The notes under the pieces are model-generated. The model searched no databases. It was not told the origin of the DNA and worked only from the letters and a program-made list of their open reading frames with translations. Both the position numbers and the translations under genes were made by a program. Shown one piece after another: positions 33,142 through 42,043 of a stretch of 64,000 nucleotides of DNA (positions are counted from its first letter, which is position 1; every line of letters starts with the position of its first letter). The stretch comes from VXYK01 sp965221585 (lineage in GTDB: Bacteria; Actinomycetota; Acidimicrobiia; Acidimicrobiales; Aldehydirespiratoraceae), in the NCBI GenBank assembly GCA_965221585.1, contig OZ244898.1:1054001-1118000 (forward strand), given 5' to 3'.

Positions 33142-35712
33142 TCAGCAGAGCGACATGGGGGCCAAGCGGGATTCGACGATCTCATGGAGTTCGACGGCAG
33201 GTTCGTTGCCCCTCCAATACTGCGAATCGCCGATGGCGAAGACGCGATGATCCGGACCGTCGGCAAATGTCGGTGCAGTACCGGCCACAATGCCGTCGGC
33301 CACGATTGCGAAAGTGATCGGAGCACCGGGCGGAGCGTCGATCCACCCGAACACATAGCCGATCGACCCGTCGGGTTCCGGAATCGCCGTTGGCCGCTCC
33401 AAGACCCAGCAGTGCGAAGATTGGCTGGTCAAGAAATCCCGCGCCGGTGAGCCGATCAAATCGTGAGCCCCGCCGAGACCATACAGGCTCCCCGAAACCC
33501 CGTCACCGAACACGCCGTGCATGTCTGCAGCAAGCTGATCGGTGATCGTCGCGAAGGTCTCCGGCACCCTCACCGAACCGCCAGTCCCCCAGACCGCACG
33601 ATCCGGTGAGGGTTGCGGGCTGAACATGTCGTGCCCTGTGAAGTCCCATGGTGCCTCGATCTCTAGTTGCGCGGCGATCGTGGGCACGATGTCGATCAGT
33701 TGGACGGGCTGGGACTGCACGGTTCCGGTTGTCTGGTGTGGTTCCTTGAACAACAGCGGGACACCTGCAATACCAGCCACGTTGCTCTCGTTGACTCCCC
33801 TTGAGCGCTCGCCTGCAAGAAATGAGATGCCGTGGTCCGCGGTGACGATCAGCATGGCCCGATCAAGGTCGCCGATCGCTTCGAGCCGGTCCAAGTACTC
33901 CCCCAGGAGATGGTCTGTGAAACCAAGCTGCAGCAGATGACGTTGTTGTCCGAACCTCGCCTTGTCTTCGTCATCGTCCCATCTGGAGAAATAACCGGGG
34001 AGGCCGATATCGGCATAGCTTGAGCCATCGGGCCGCAGCCGCCAGGGAACATGCGGCAACAGCGTGTGCATGTAATGCAGGCGGGGGAGGTCGCGTTGCT
34101 CGATCGCCTCGACCGCCCTACGAAAATCGAAGACTCGGGTGTCGAGCGTGATCAAGCTGTCGAGAAACGCGGTGCGTTCTTCGGCGATGCGCTCGGGGTC
34201 GACTGCATCGCCCTCAACGGGGCTCTCCACCTCGGTGGCGATCGGCAGAGTGGTGGTTGTTCCGATGTCGGTCGACAGGGTGGTCGTGGAGGTCGGAGCC
34301 CCGGTCGTGGTTGTGGTGGTCGTAACCTCGGTGGTCCTGGACACTTGGATGGTCGTGGTGGTGGCCGGCGCCGGCGTTGCCGTTGTGGTCAACTCTCCGC
34401 CGAAATTGCCCCATCCCGCGCCGATCGACGGAAGCCCGAAATCCATTCCCTCGGGTGCCACAAGATGTCCGAACACTATTGCCGCGTCCTTGAACAGCAA
34501 CGAGAGGGAACCATTGTCGCTCGCAGCCGCTTCGGCGTCGGTCGCTTCGGGTATTGGCACTGCTGTCGTGGTAGGCGCGACCGTGGCGGTGGTCGTTGGC
34601 CGAACCGACTCTGTGGTTGTGGGCGCGTCGGTGGCGGTCGCAATGTCGTCGGCGGCGATCAAATCAAGGATCTGCTGAGGCGCGGAGCCGTTGCACACCG
34701 GGTCGGGGCAGAGGTCGACGAGGGGATCCGAGGACGAGGTGTCGTAGACCCCTCCGAGCAGGGTGAACAAGTTGTCGGGATACATCGAATAGACCGGGGC
34801 GGGCTGAGTCTCCAGGGTGCTGGACAGCAACGCAGGCACCGCCAGTTCCGTGGTGAATCCGGTGGTTGTGGCGTTGCTGAAGACATGGGAGGTTCCAGCC
34901 AGCCGCGCGAAATTGGGGTAACGAACCGAGTCGATCCGGCCCTGCTCGTCGAGCAATGAGTGCCAGGGCAGCTCATCGAAGATGAGCAGATAAATCGGCG
35001 GGAAGCGTTGGTTCAGCCGCTCGATTAGAGGGACCGACCCGGCGCTGTCCACCTCAGGCGCAGCCACAACCGATCCGTGCTGGTCGGCGGGATCGGATTG
35101 GTTGGCGGAGTCTGTCGGTTCAGATTCGACCGCGCCGACGCTGTCGGAGCCGGCTGGACCTGTTGGGAGCGTGATCTCGCTCAGGTCGTCCCCGAGCAAC
35201 CTCTCAAGCGTCACCGCCTCGACATCGTCTGGGAACACAACGCTGTTGGTCGCTGAGAAGAACAGGAAATATCCCACTACCACGGGCGGCAGCACAACCA
35301 ACACCGAGACTGCGGTACGTACCCGTTCGTGCCTCGTGTACAAGGTCATCAGGCCATAGGTCGCTGCGACGGCGATAACGATGATGAACCAACCCGGTCC
35401 ACCGATCACATCCACCACTTGGATCACGAACAGGAAGGTGAGCAACGCCAGCGCGCCTTGAAAGACGCGCTGACCGGTCCGCTCCGAACCCGCGTGCGCT
35501 GCGAGCATCGCTGCGCTGAGTACCGCCGCGGGAGCCAGAGCGGTGACGATCGCGAAGACAACGATCTGGCCCGGCGAACTCGCGTGTGCTGTGAAGAACG
35601 TCGGGTTGTCGCCGAGGATGCCCAGCAGCGGTTGGCTGATCGCCAGAGTGGCGAGCACCAGCAGGTGGACCATTCGCCACAGCAGGGTCTTCACGCCAAA
35701 AGTGTGACCCAC
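33142..35712 (-). CDS. Membrane-anchored sulfatase-like / alkaline phosphatase superfamily protein
   Basis: The 856 residues begin with four or five transmembrane segments (about 10-155), followed by an acidic/Ser linker and a sulfatase-fold domain: YLLIFDELPW (Asp246 metal), NATTTGFTTELAVPALLSS (281-299, a Thr-rich nucleophile site instead of CxPxR) and TADHGISF with the DHG metal pair. A Thr-rich low-complexity insert (about 360-510) splits the domain. Lacking the formylglycine motif, it is more like a phosphoglycerol- or phosphoethanolamine-transferase than a sulfatase. Start GTG 35710-35712 has TAGGTT six nt upstream, suggesting a leaderless mRNA. Confidence 0.82.
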   Translation of the reverse strand: MGHTFGVKTLLWRMVHLLVLATLAISQPLLGILGDNPTFFTAHASSPGQIVVFAIVTALAPAAVLSAAMLAAHAGSERTGQRVFQGALALLTFLFVIQVVDVIGGPGWFIIVIAVAATYGLMTLYTRHERVRTAVSVLVVLPPVVVGYFLFFSATNSVVFPDDVEAVTLERLLGDDLSEITLPTGPAGSDSVGAVESEPTDSANQSDPADQHGSVVAAPEVDSAGSVPLIERLNQRFPPIYLLIFDELPWHSLLDEQGRIDSVRYPNFARLAGTSHVFSNATTTGFTTELAVPALLSSTLETQPAPVYSMYPDNLFTLLGGVYDTSSSDPLVDLCPDPVCNGSAPQQILDLIAADDIATATDAPTTTESVRPTTTATVAPTTTAVPIPEATDAEAAASDNGSLSLLFKDAAIVFGHLVAPEGMDFGLPSIGAGWGNFGGELTTTATPAPATTTTIQVSRTTEVTTTTTTTGAPTSTTTLSTDIGTTTTLPIATEVESPVEGDAVDPERIAEERTAFLDSLITLDTRVFDFRRAVEAIEQRDLPRLHYMHTLLPHVPWRLRPDGSSYADIGLPGYFSRWDDDEDKARFGQQRHLLQLGFTDHLLGEYLDRLEAIGDLDRAMLIVTADHGISFLAGERSRGVNESNVAGIAGVPLLFKEPHQTTGTVQSQPVQLIDIVPTIAAQLEIEAPWDFTGHDMFSPQPSPDRAVWGTGGSVRVPETFATITDQLAADMHGVFGDGVSGSLYGLGGAHDLIGSPARDFLTSQSSHCWVLERPTAIPEPDGSIGYVFGWIDAPPGAPITFAIVADGIVAGTAPTFADGPDHRVFAIGDSQYWRGNEPAVELHEIVESRLAPMSLC

Positions 35713-35718
35713 GCACCG

Positions 35719-35724
35719 AACCTA
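35719..35724 (-). promoter_or_regulatory. Leaderless-type -10 of the sulfatase-like gene
   Basis: TAGGTT on the minus strand ends six nt before the GTG start at 35712, matching the TANNNT pattern seen at several other gene starts. Confidence 0.45.
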
Positions 35725-35761
35725 TGCACAGCAACCGCACCGAGGCGCAGTTGCCGGACGA

Positions 35762-36430
35762 TCAGTCCCACTGTGGAACGGCGTCGATGAACTCGAGAGC
35801 GGCGTCGATGAAAGCGAACTGTTTGGGCAGACCGAAGTGGTCCATGCCGGGGACGATCTTGACCGTGGCGTCGGGCAGCGCCGCCGCGAGCGGCTCGGCC
35901 GGACCGGCGAAGTCCTCGCTGCCGATAACGATCAGACAAGGAGCCTGAACCGTTGCCAGCTGATCGACCGAGAATGGCCGGCGTTCCCTCGCCAGACAGG
36001 CCCGCAGGGCCTCAGAGTCGTTTCCCGGCGCGGTTATCAGCGACTCGAACCGGGCCACCACATTGTCTTCGACAGAGCCGATGTCGCCAGAAGCACGGTC
36101 ACCTGAATCGATGGCGTTGCTACCGATCGCGCCGAGAACCAGGCGGTTGACCCGTTCCGGATGAGACATGGCGACTCCCAGCGCAGTGTGCGCCCCGAGC
36201 GAGTAACCGATCACATCCGCCGCCGCGTCGGGGAACTGCTCCACCACAGGCGTCACCAAGTCGTCATAGGCCTCGGGCTCGGTGGGTTTGGGAGCCTCGC
36301 CGTGACCCAACAGATCAATGCCGATGGCACGCCGACGGGCGTCTTTGAGCAGGTCGAACCATCCCGGCTCCCGCCAGGTCCGTTCCGTCGAAGTGGCGAA
36401 CCCGTGAATCAACACAACCGGCGGCGCCAT
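35762..36430 (-). CDS. Alpha/beta hydrolase
   Basis: From ATG 36428-36430 (AAAGG upstream) the protein is 222 residues. It has LIHGFATSTERTW, nucleophile elbow GYSLGAH, acid GSEDFAGPAEP and His in PGMDHFGLP. Catalytic elements are complete. An extension to 36541 is out of keeping with the usual N-terminus. It lies between the sulfatase-like gene and the divergent methyltransferase unit, with a 49-nt gap to the former. Confidence 0.85.
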   Translation of the reverse strand: MAPPVVLIHGFATSTERTWREPGWFDLLKDARRRAIGIDLLGHGEAPKPTEPEAYDDLVTPVVEQFPDAAADVIGYSLGAHTALGVAMSHPERVNRLVLGAIGSNAIDSGDRASGDIGSVEDNVVARFESLITAPGNDSEALRACLARERRPFSVDQLATVQAPCLIVIGSEDFAGPAEPLAAALPDATVKIVPGMDHFGLPKQFAFIDAALEFIDAVPQWD

Positions 36431-36604
36431 GGCCGCTACCTTTCCACCCTCACATGCACGAAGACAATACGGCCACCCATGGGCATCGGGACCGCACCGG
36501 TTCCGCGTCCGCTCAGCCCGCAGCAGCAATGGCGACGCCAACGATGGCGCTTGCTTCGATGCTGCTGTTAGGGTTCGGAAACCTGAACGGGGAGTTACAC
36601 CAAG

Positions 36605-36805
36605 ATGATCAGCGCGTACCTAGACCCGGCATCCGGCAGCGCGATCATCGGCGCGGTGGCAGCGGGCGGAGCCGGAATCGCGGTAGCGGGCCGCGCAGTG
36701 CTCTCCAAGCTGGGGTTCCGCGGCAAGTCCACAAAGAAGACCCCGATCTACGACGAGGCAGACGGCTCAGAAGGAGTCGGTGAGTCTGACGAAGTCACCC
36801 GGTGA
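36605..36805 (+). CDS. Small membrane protein with DPxSGS start
   Basis: The 66-residue protein begins MISAYLDPASGSAIIGAV and then has one transmembrane segment (AIIGAVAAGGAGIAVAG), a basic patch (RGKSTKK) and an acidic tail. I recall similarly starting short proteins (YLDPGSG...) beside SAM methyltransferases and alkaline-phosphatase-like genes in other bacteria. GGGGAG lies ten nt upstream. Its stop overlaps the methyltransferase start, so the two are made together. Possibly a membrane anchor or a peptide partner. Confidence 0.75.
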   Translation: MISAYLDPASGSAIIGAVAAGGAGIAVAGRAVLSKLGFRGKSTKKTPIYDEADGSEGVGESDEVTR

Positions 36806-38214
36806 TGACTCCGGGCGGTGACCCGGGGTCGGTTTACGACAGCGGATCGTTCCGCGACCCGAACTCCCGAGTCTGGCGTGACGGCAGCCGTGTGCTGCGA
36901 GGTCTCAACGAGACAGCGGCGGCCGATTTCGAGGCACTGACCGCCACGAGCTTCTACCGAGGAGCCTGCAAGACCGGCGACCTGGTCGGCAGCGAGGCGG
37001 TCGAGACGGTGACCCCCGAAGGTTCAGACTGGGCGCTGGTGCTCGAGCACCCCGCTGTCGACGTGATCACGTACGCCCACGAGTGGTCGTTCTCGATGCT
37101 GCAGGACGCCGCGAGCCTCACCCTCAAGCTGGTCCGGGCCGCAATCGACGAAGACATGACCAGCAAGGACGCGACCCCCTACAACATCCAGTTCGCGGGG
37201 GCTGAGCCGACCTTCATCGATGTCGCCTCTTTCGAGACCTACCGCGCGGGCGAACCATGGTGGGGGTACCGGCAGTTCTGTCAGATGTTCCTGTACCCAT
37301 TGATGTTCACCGCCTACAAGGACCTCCCACACCAACCGTGGATGCGTGGAGCGGTCGACGGGATCACCCCGGAACAGGCAAGGCGGGTTCTGCAAGGCCG
37401 CCGCCGCGGCCACAAAGGGCTTATCCCCCATGTTTGGCTGCACGCCAAGGCTGACAGACGTTTCGGCGGACGATCAGCGGACACAGTCAAAGACCTGAAA
37501 CGAGCCGGATACAACAAGAAGATCTACGTGGGTCTGGTCGACCGTCTCCGCAAACTGGTCGACAATATGAGTTGGAATCGGTCCGATTCCGAGTGGGCCG
37601 GTTACTCGACGCGAGGTCATTACGCATCGAACGACCTGCTCAGCAAGGACGAATTCGTACGCGGAATCGTGGCGGGACGAAGGCGTTCGCAGGTCTGGGA
37701 CATCGGCGCCAACGACGGAATGTTCAGCCGGATCGCAGCTGAACACGCCGATGTGGTGCTCGCCCTCGACGCCGACGCCCTGGTGGTCGACCGCCTGTAC
37801 CGGGCGCTGCGCGAAGACGGCACCGAAGGCATCATTCCGCTGGTGGTCAACCTCGCCGACCCGACCCCGGGGATCGGCTGGCGTGGAATCGAACGTCCAC
37901 CGCTCACCGAGCGTTCAAGACCTGAGCTGGTGCTGGCCCTGGCAGTGATCCATCACCTGGCCCTCACCCACAACGTGCCGACCGCGGCGATACTCGACTT
38001 CTTGCATGATCTCGACGCGCAACTGATCCTGGAAGTACCCGCTGAATCAGATCAGATGGTCAAAGAACTCAAGAGCCACAAACGTGCCGGCACCCATGAC
38101 GCCTACACGCTCGAAGTGATCGAAGCGCAGATCAAGGAACGGTTCGATGTTCGCCGACGAGTCGAGCTCCCGGGAGGAACCCGAACGCTCTTCGACCTGA
38201 CCCCCAGGTCCTGA
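36805..38214 (+). CDS. SAM-dependent methyltransferase, NoeA-like
   Basis: The 469-residue protein has an N-terminal region of about 290 residues (SVYDSGSFRDPNSRVWRDGS; YNIQFAGAEPTFIDVASFE) and a class I methyltransferase Rossmann core: VWDIGANDGMFSRIAAEHAD with an Asp at the end of strand 2 (LALDAD) and LALAVIHHLAL. This architecture is that of nodulation protein NoeA-related methyltransferases. Start ATG 36805 overlaps the small protein's stop (TGATG); GTG 36802 is also possible. With the small peptide and the sulfatase-like gene it suggests surface glycan or lipid modification. Confidence 0.82.
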   Translation: MTPGGDPGSVYDSGSFRDPNSRVWRDGSRVLRGLNETAAADFEALTATSFYRGACKTGDLVGSEAVETVTPEGSDWALVLEHPAVDVITYAHEWSFSMLQDAASLTLKLVRAAIDEDMTSKDATPYNIQFAGAEPTFIDVASFETYRAGEPWWGYRQFCQMFLYPLMFTAYKDLPHQPWMRGAVDGITPEQARRVLQGRRRGHKGLIPHVWLHAKADRRFGGRSADTVKDLKRAGYNKKIYVGLVDRLRKLVDNMSWNRSDSEWAGYSTRGHYASNDLLSKDEFVRGIVAGRRRSQVWDIGANDGMFSRIAAEHADVVLALDADALVVDRLYRALREDGTEGIIPLVVNLADPTPGIGWRGIERPPLTERSRPELVLALAVIHHLALTHNVPTAAILDFLHDLDAQLILEVPAESDQMVKELKSHKRAGTHDAYTLEVIEAQIKERFDVRRRVELPGGTRTLFDLTPRS

Positions 38215-38250
38215 GCGGCCAGAGCGGATCGGTTGTCTCCAGCTGCAGTC

Positions 38251-39615
38251 TCAGCTGAGCACCGGAACGCTGCTGAGGGACTCGGCGATGGCCTCATCGG
38301 AGAGGTCGAAGTCGGCCACCGCACCGGAGATATAGGACTCGTAGGCCGAGAGATCCAGATGTCCGTGCCCGCACATCGCGGTGAGGATCGTCTTGGACTC
38401 GCCTGACTCCTTGCAGTCCAGCGCCTCCCGGATGGTTGCCGCAAGGGCGTGAGTCGGTTCCGGCGCGGGCACGATGCCCTCCGTGCGGGCGAACTGCAGT
38501 CCCGCCGCGAAGCACTCGCTCTGGCCGATGGCTACCGCCTCGGTCAGGCCCAGGTCATGGATGTGCGACACCAGCGGCGACATGCCGTGGTAGCGCAACC
38601 CTCCTGCGTGGATGGCCGCGGGAATGAACCCGTGTCCCAGCGTGTGCATCTTGAACAGGGGAGTGGAACAGGCGGTGTCGCCGAAGTCGTAGCGGTATTC
38701 GCCCTTGGTCAGAGTCGGGCACGAAGAAGGTTCAACGCAGCGGATGGTGGGCGCCATGTTGCCGGCGAGCTTCTCTCGCAGGAACGGCAGTGCCAGTCCG
38801 CCGAAGTTCGATCCGCCGCCGGTGCAACCCACCAGCAAGTCTGGGGTTTCGCCGACCATGGCCAGCTGACGCAGCGCCTCCTCACCGATGACCGTCTGGT
38901 GCATCAGAACATGGTTCAAGACGCTGCCGAGCGAGTAACGAATGGCGGGGTCTGCTGCGGCGACCGCCACCGCCTCGGAGATGGCGATGCCGAGCGAACC
39001 GGGATGGTCGGGGTCCTCGGCCAACAACTGGCGCCCATACTCGGTTACCGGTGAAGGGCTCGAATGCACCGTCGCGCCCCACAGTTCCATCATCGTCTTG
39101 CGGTAAGGCTTCTGGCGGTAGGAAGCGGCCACCTGCCAGACCTCGCACTCCATCCCGTACTGGGAGCAGGCGAACGCCAGGGCACTGCCCCACTGGCCCG
39201 CCCCAGTCTCGGTCGTCAGCTTGGTCACCCCCTCGGCGTTGTTGTAGTAGGCCTGAGGCACCGCGGTGTTGGGCTTGTGTGAACCGGCGGGACTGACGCC
39301 CTCGTACTTGTAGAAGATCTTGGCGGGCGTGTCGAGTGCCTTCTCGAGTCGGCGCGCACGGAACAGGGGACTGGGCCGCCACAGGCGCAGCACATCAAGG
39401 ATCCCACCGGGAATGTCGATGAAGGACTCGCTGCTGACCTCCTGCAGGATCAGAGCCATGGGGAACAGCGGGGCCAGATCCTCGGGTCCAGCTGGTTCCA
39501 GAGTTCCGGGATGCAACGGCGGGGGCGGTGGTGCGGGCAGATCCGGGATCACGTTGTACCACTGGGTCGGAAGCTCCGACTCCGGCAGTGTCACCCTGTA
39601 ATAGTCTTCTGCCAT
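38251..39615 (-). CDS. TrpB-like pyridoxal-phosphate protein (TrpB2 type)
   Basis: From ATG 39613-39615 (GAAAGG upstream) the protein is 454 residues, longer than TrpB1. It has YEGVSPAGSHKPNTA with the PLP Lys, ETGAGQWGSALAFAC, GCTGGGSNFGGLALPF (phosphate loop) and an N-terminal Pro-rich extension (PDLPAPPPPPLHPGT) typical of TrpB2. TrpB2 enzymes make tryptophan from indole and serine, or use other nucleophiles. No trpA is nearby, so it stands alone, as often seen for TrpB2. Convergent with the methyltransferase. Confidence 0.92.
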   Translation of the reverse strand: MAEDYYRVTLPESELPTQWYNVIPDLPAPPPPPLHPGTLEPAGPEDLAPLFPMALILQEVSSESFIDIPGGILDVLRLWRPSPLFRARRLEKALDTPAKIFYKYEGVSPAGSHKPNTAVPQAYYNNAEGVTKLTTETGAGQWGSALAFACSQYGMECEVWQVAASYRQKPYRKTMMELWGATVHSSPSPVTEYGRQLLAEDPDHPGSLGIAISEAVAVAAADPAIRYSLGSVLNHVLMHQTVIGEEALRQLAMVGETPDLLVGCTGGGSNFGGLALPFLREKLAGNMAPTIRCVEPSSCPTLTKGEYRYDFGDTACSTPLFKMHTLGHGFIPAAIHAGGLRYHGMSPLVSHIHDLGLTEAVAIGQSECFAAGLQFARTEGIVPAPEPTHALAATIREALDCKESGESKTILTAMCGHGHLDLSAYESYISGAVADFDLSDEAIAESLSSVPVLS

Positions 39616-39740
39616 GGCCTGATTCCTTTCATGGCGGTCGTCGTCGGTAGGCGCTGGACAATACCCCACAGCTCAGCCACGCGGCGACTCCGAACCAGCG
39701 AGTTCTGGTGTGCGGTGGTGTCCCGACAAGCGACACCGAA

Positions 39741-39746
39741 TAGGGT
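39741..39746 (+). promoter_or_regulatory. Leaderless-type -10 of the DsbA-like gene
   Basis: TAGGGT ends seven nt before the ATG at 39754; there is no Shine-Dalgarno between them. Confidence 0.45.
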
Positions 39747-39753
39747 CGGGTCC

Positions 39754-40482
39754 ATGGAGCGACCAACGACCGTGGACTTCCACTTCGACGTGATGTGCCC
39801 GTACGCCTATCAGACTTCACGCTGGATACGGGCGGTGCGCGAGCAGACCGGCCTCACCATCAACTGGCGTTTCTTCAGCCTCGAGGAGATCAACCGCCCG
39901 GAAGGCAAGAAGCACCCGTGGGAACGCGAGTGGTCCTACGGCTGGTCGATGATGCGAATAGGCGCGGCGCTGCGGCGCATAGACATGGCCCATCTCGACG
40001 CCTGGTACGCAACCGCAGGCAAAGCGTTGCACGAAGACGGCAACAAACCCCACGAGCCGGATGTGGCCCGGCACCTGCTCGAACAGATCGGACTCGACCC
40101 AGGCATCGTCGACGCTGCAATTGCGGACCCGACCACCCACGACGAGGTGAAAGCAGAGCACGACAAGGTTGTGGCGGCCTCCGGCTATGGCGTGCCGACC
40201 CTGTTCTTCGGAGACGACGACGGCGAGCAGACGATCTTCGGTCCGGTTCTGGTCGACCCGCCCCTCGATGAAGCAGCTCTGCGGCTCTGGGACACGGTCT
40301 GCGGATGGCTGGAGTTCCCGCACCTCTACGAGATACAGCGTCCCAAGACCAAAGACGACGAACGGGCGATCGCCGCCACCTTCCGCCCGTACCTTGAGGC
40401 CCGCGACTGGGTTTCGATCAACCGAGGTGTCGAGATCGGCTTCAGTGAGGACGGTTTCAGCGTCGTCGGCCCCGTCAGCTGA
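39754..40482 (+). CDS. DsbA-family thioredoxin-like oxidoreductase
   Basis: The 242 residues have the DsbA/FrnE/HCCA-isomerase fold: FHFDVMCPYAYQTSRWI at the N-terminus, with a CPYA motif that keeps one Cys, a long helical insert, and cis-Pro in YGVPTLFFGDDDGEQT. The family includes thiol oxidoreductases and 2-hydroxychromene-2-carboxylate isomerases; a mycothiol-linked role is possible given MshC in this window. Start is set by TAGGGT seven nt upstream. Divergent from trpB2. Confidence 0.85.
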   Translation: MERPTTVDFHFDVMCPYAYQTSRWIRAVREQTGLTINWRFFSLEEINRPEGKKHPWEREWSYGWSMMRIGAALRRIDMAHLDAWYATAGKALHEDGNKPHEPDVARHLLEQIGLDPGIVDAAIADPTTHDEVKAEHDKVVAASGYGVPTLFFGDDDGEQTIFGPVLVDPPLDEAALRLWDTVCGWLEFPHLYEIQRPKTKDDERAIAATFRPYLEARDWVSINRGVEIGFSEDGFSVVGPVS

Positions 40483-40581
40483 ACACTCTCGCAAAATACA
40501 GGCTTTGCCTTGTCTGGGGCGGGCGTCAATCGTCTAGCCTCAGAATCGTCAATCACCGCTAACCGACAGAGGGATCATTCA

Positions 40582-41493
40582 ATGGCAACCTCGCAGCCCG
40601 CAATCCTCATGGATCTTCAGAAGTACCAGTGGTACGTACACATGAGCCGTACCGAAAACGCCGATCTCGGCCTAATCAAGAGCGCGATCTCCGACAGCCT
40701 CGCCGACGCCGAGGCGCAAGGCGTCAACCTCTGCGTTCTCTTCGGTCCGACGCTCGCTGACGACCTCGGGATCGAAACCGACGACTTTCAGGCATATCCC
40801 GGCTATGAGTCGCCCGACGGCTCGCGCGTCGCCAAGGGAACCCAGGAAGAGCTCCTGATGTGGCTCCACCACGCCGACAAGGACCTGATCTGGGAGGTGC
40901 AGCACACCTTCCGCAAAGCCACCGCAGGCCATCTCGAAGTGGCCCGCGAGACCCCGACGTTCATCTACAAGAACAGCCTCGATCTCACCGGCCACATCGA
41001 CGGTACCGGCAACCCTGAACCCGAGGACCAGAAGGACCGGGGGATTGTGGATGACGGCCAGCCGGGCGAGGGCGGAAGCTACTGCATCGCCCAGCGTTGG
41101 GTGCACGACATGGACTACTGGGCCACGCTCTCCCTCGAAGAGGAGGAGAACACCTTCGGACGCACCAAGCCCGACTCCGTCAAGCTCGACACTCAGGTGC
41201 CGACCTCGCACCTCTCCCACGTCGAACTGCGTGAAGGCGCCACCGCCGACGAGTCGACCCCCAAAAGGGGCGAGATGGTACGCCGCTCAACTCCCTATGC
41301 GTTCCACGAGGGAACGGTCGGCCTCTACTTCATGGGCTTCTGCAAGACGCAGGCACCGATGCGCGAGCGCATGGAGGCCATGTACGGAATCAACGGCCAG
41401 GCGCTCGACGCCATCACCAACTACTCCACCCCAGCCTCGGGCTCCTTCTACTTCGCCCCATCGGTCGAAGCGCTGGAAGCAGCGCTCGCCTAG
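40582..41493 (+). CDS. DyP-type heme peroxidase
   Basis: The 303-residue protein carries the DyP signature GHIDGTGNPE with the catalytic Asp140, and HLSHVELREG and RRSTPYAF with heme-side His and the distal Arg. No Tat signal or encapsulin-targeting tail is visible, so it is a cytoplasmic class B-type enzyme (YfeX/DypB-like). It reduces peroxides with organic donors. GAGGGA lies seven nt before the ATG. A 21-nt gap separates it from the cupin gene downstream. Confidence 0.92.
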   Translation: MATSQPAILMDLQKYQWYVHMSRTENADLGLIKSAISDSLADAEAQGVNLCVLFGPTLADDLGIETDDFQAYPGYESPDGSRVAKGTQEELLMWLHHADKDLIWEVQHTFRKATAGHLEVARETPTFIYKNSLDLTGHIDGTGNPEPEDQKDRGIVDDGQPGEGGSYCIAQRWVHDMDYWATLSLEEEENTFGRTKPDSVKLDTQVPTSHLSHVELREGATADESTPKRGEMVRRSTPYAFHEGTVGLYFMGFCKTQAPMRERMEAMYGINGQALDAITNYSTPASGSFYFAPSVEALEAALA

Positions 41494-41514
41494 AGTCGCG
41501 GCGCAGGCCCGCGG

Positions 41515-42039
41515 ATGAGCGATACACCGCGCATTGCGGGACTGGAACCCACATTCACCAGCGTCGACGATGGTGACATCCCGTTCATCGCGGTGCGCAG
41601 CCAGCGCAACGCCGACGGTTCGGAGTCCCATGTCTGGGAGAAGTGGGTCGCCTTCTCGGTGGACCCGCTCTATCTGGCCCTGTTCGCACGGTGGGACCCG
41701 GGCATGATCGTGCGTCACCACGGCCACTACAGCCCGCACACACTCACGGTCCTGTCCGGTTCGTTCACCTGCGGTGACGTCGAGCTGGGCGCCGGAGGTC
41801 ACATCGAGCTGCCGCTCGGAGCCTCGTTCGGTCCGTTTGTCGCGGGTCCCGACGGTGTCGAGCTGTACGAGGTGATGATGGGCGACCCGCGATCGTGGAG
41901 CGACGACTCCGAGTCGCTGCAGCGTTGGCTGGCCGATCGCGGCGTCGAGCAGCTGCCCGACCCGCCCATCGAGCTTCCCGCTGGCCTTGAAGATCTGCGC
42001 GCCGTGTTCTCGGCGGGCGCACAGAGTTCCGCGGACTGA
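41515..42039 (+). CDS. Cupin-domain protein
   Basis: The 174 residues contain a cupin barrel: FARWDPGMIVRHHGHYSPHTL and TVLSGSFTCGDVELGAGGHIELP. His residues (HHGHYSPH) could hold a metal. The N-terminus ends in FAxSxDP-like turns. It sits at the head of a compact plus-strand group (cupin, DUF7065/7064-like, phosphotransferase, DUF6285-like). I suggest a small-molecule binding or dioxygenase-like role; substrate unknown. Confidence 0.72.
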   Translation: MSDTPRIAGLEPTFTSVDDGDIPFIAVRSQRNADGSESHVWEKWVAFSVDPLYLALFARWDPGMIVRHHGHYSPHTLTVLSGSFTCGDVELGAGGHIELPLGASFGPFVAGPDGVELYEVMMGDPRSWSDDSESLQRWLADRGVEQLPDPPIELPAGLEDLRAVFSAGAQSSAD

Positions 42040-42043
42040 ACCG

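Noticed and set aside
33142..35712. Formylglycine-dependent sulfatase
   Set aside because: The CxPxR maturation motif is absent; the aligned site is Thr-rich.
40582..41493. Encapsulin cargo peroxidase
   Set aside because: No encapsulin gene nearby and no C-terminal targeting peptide.
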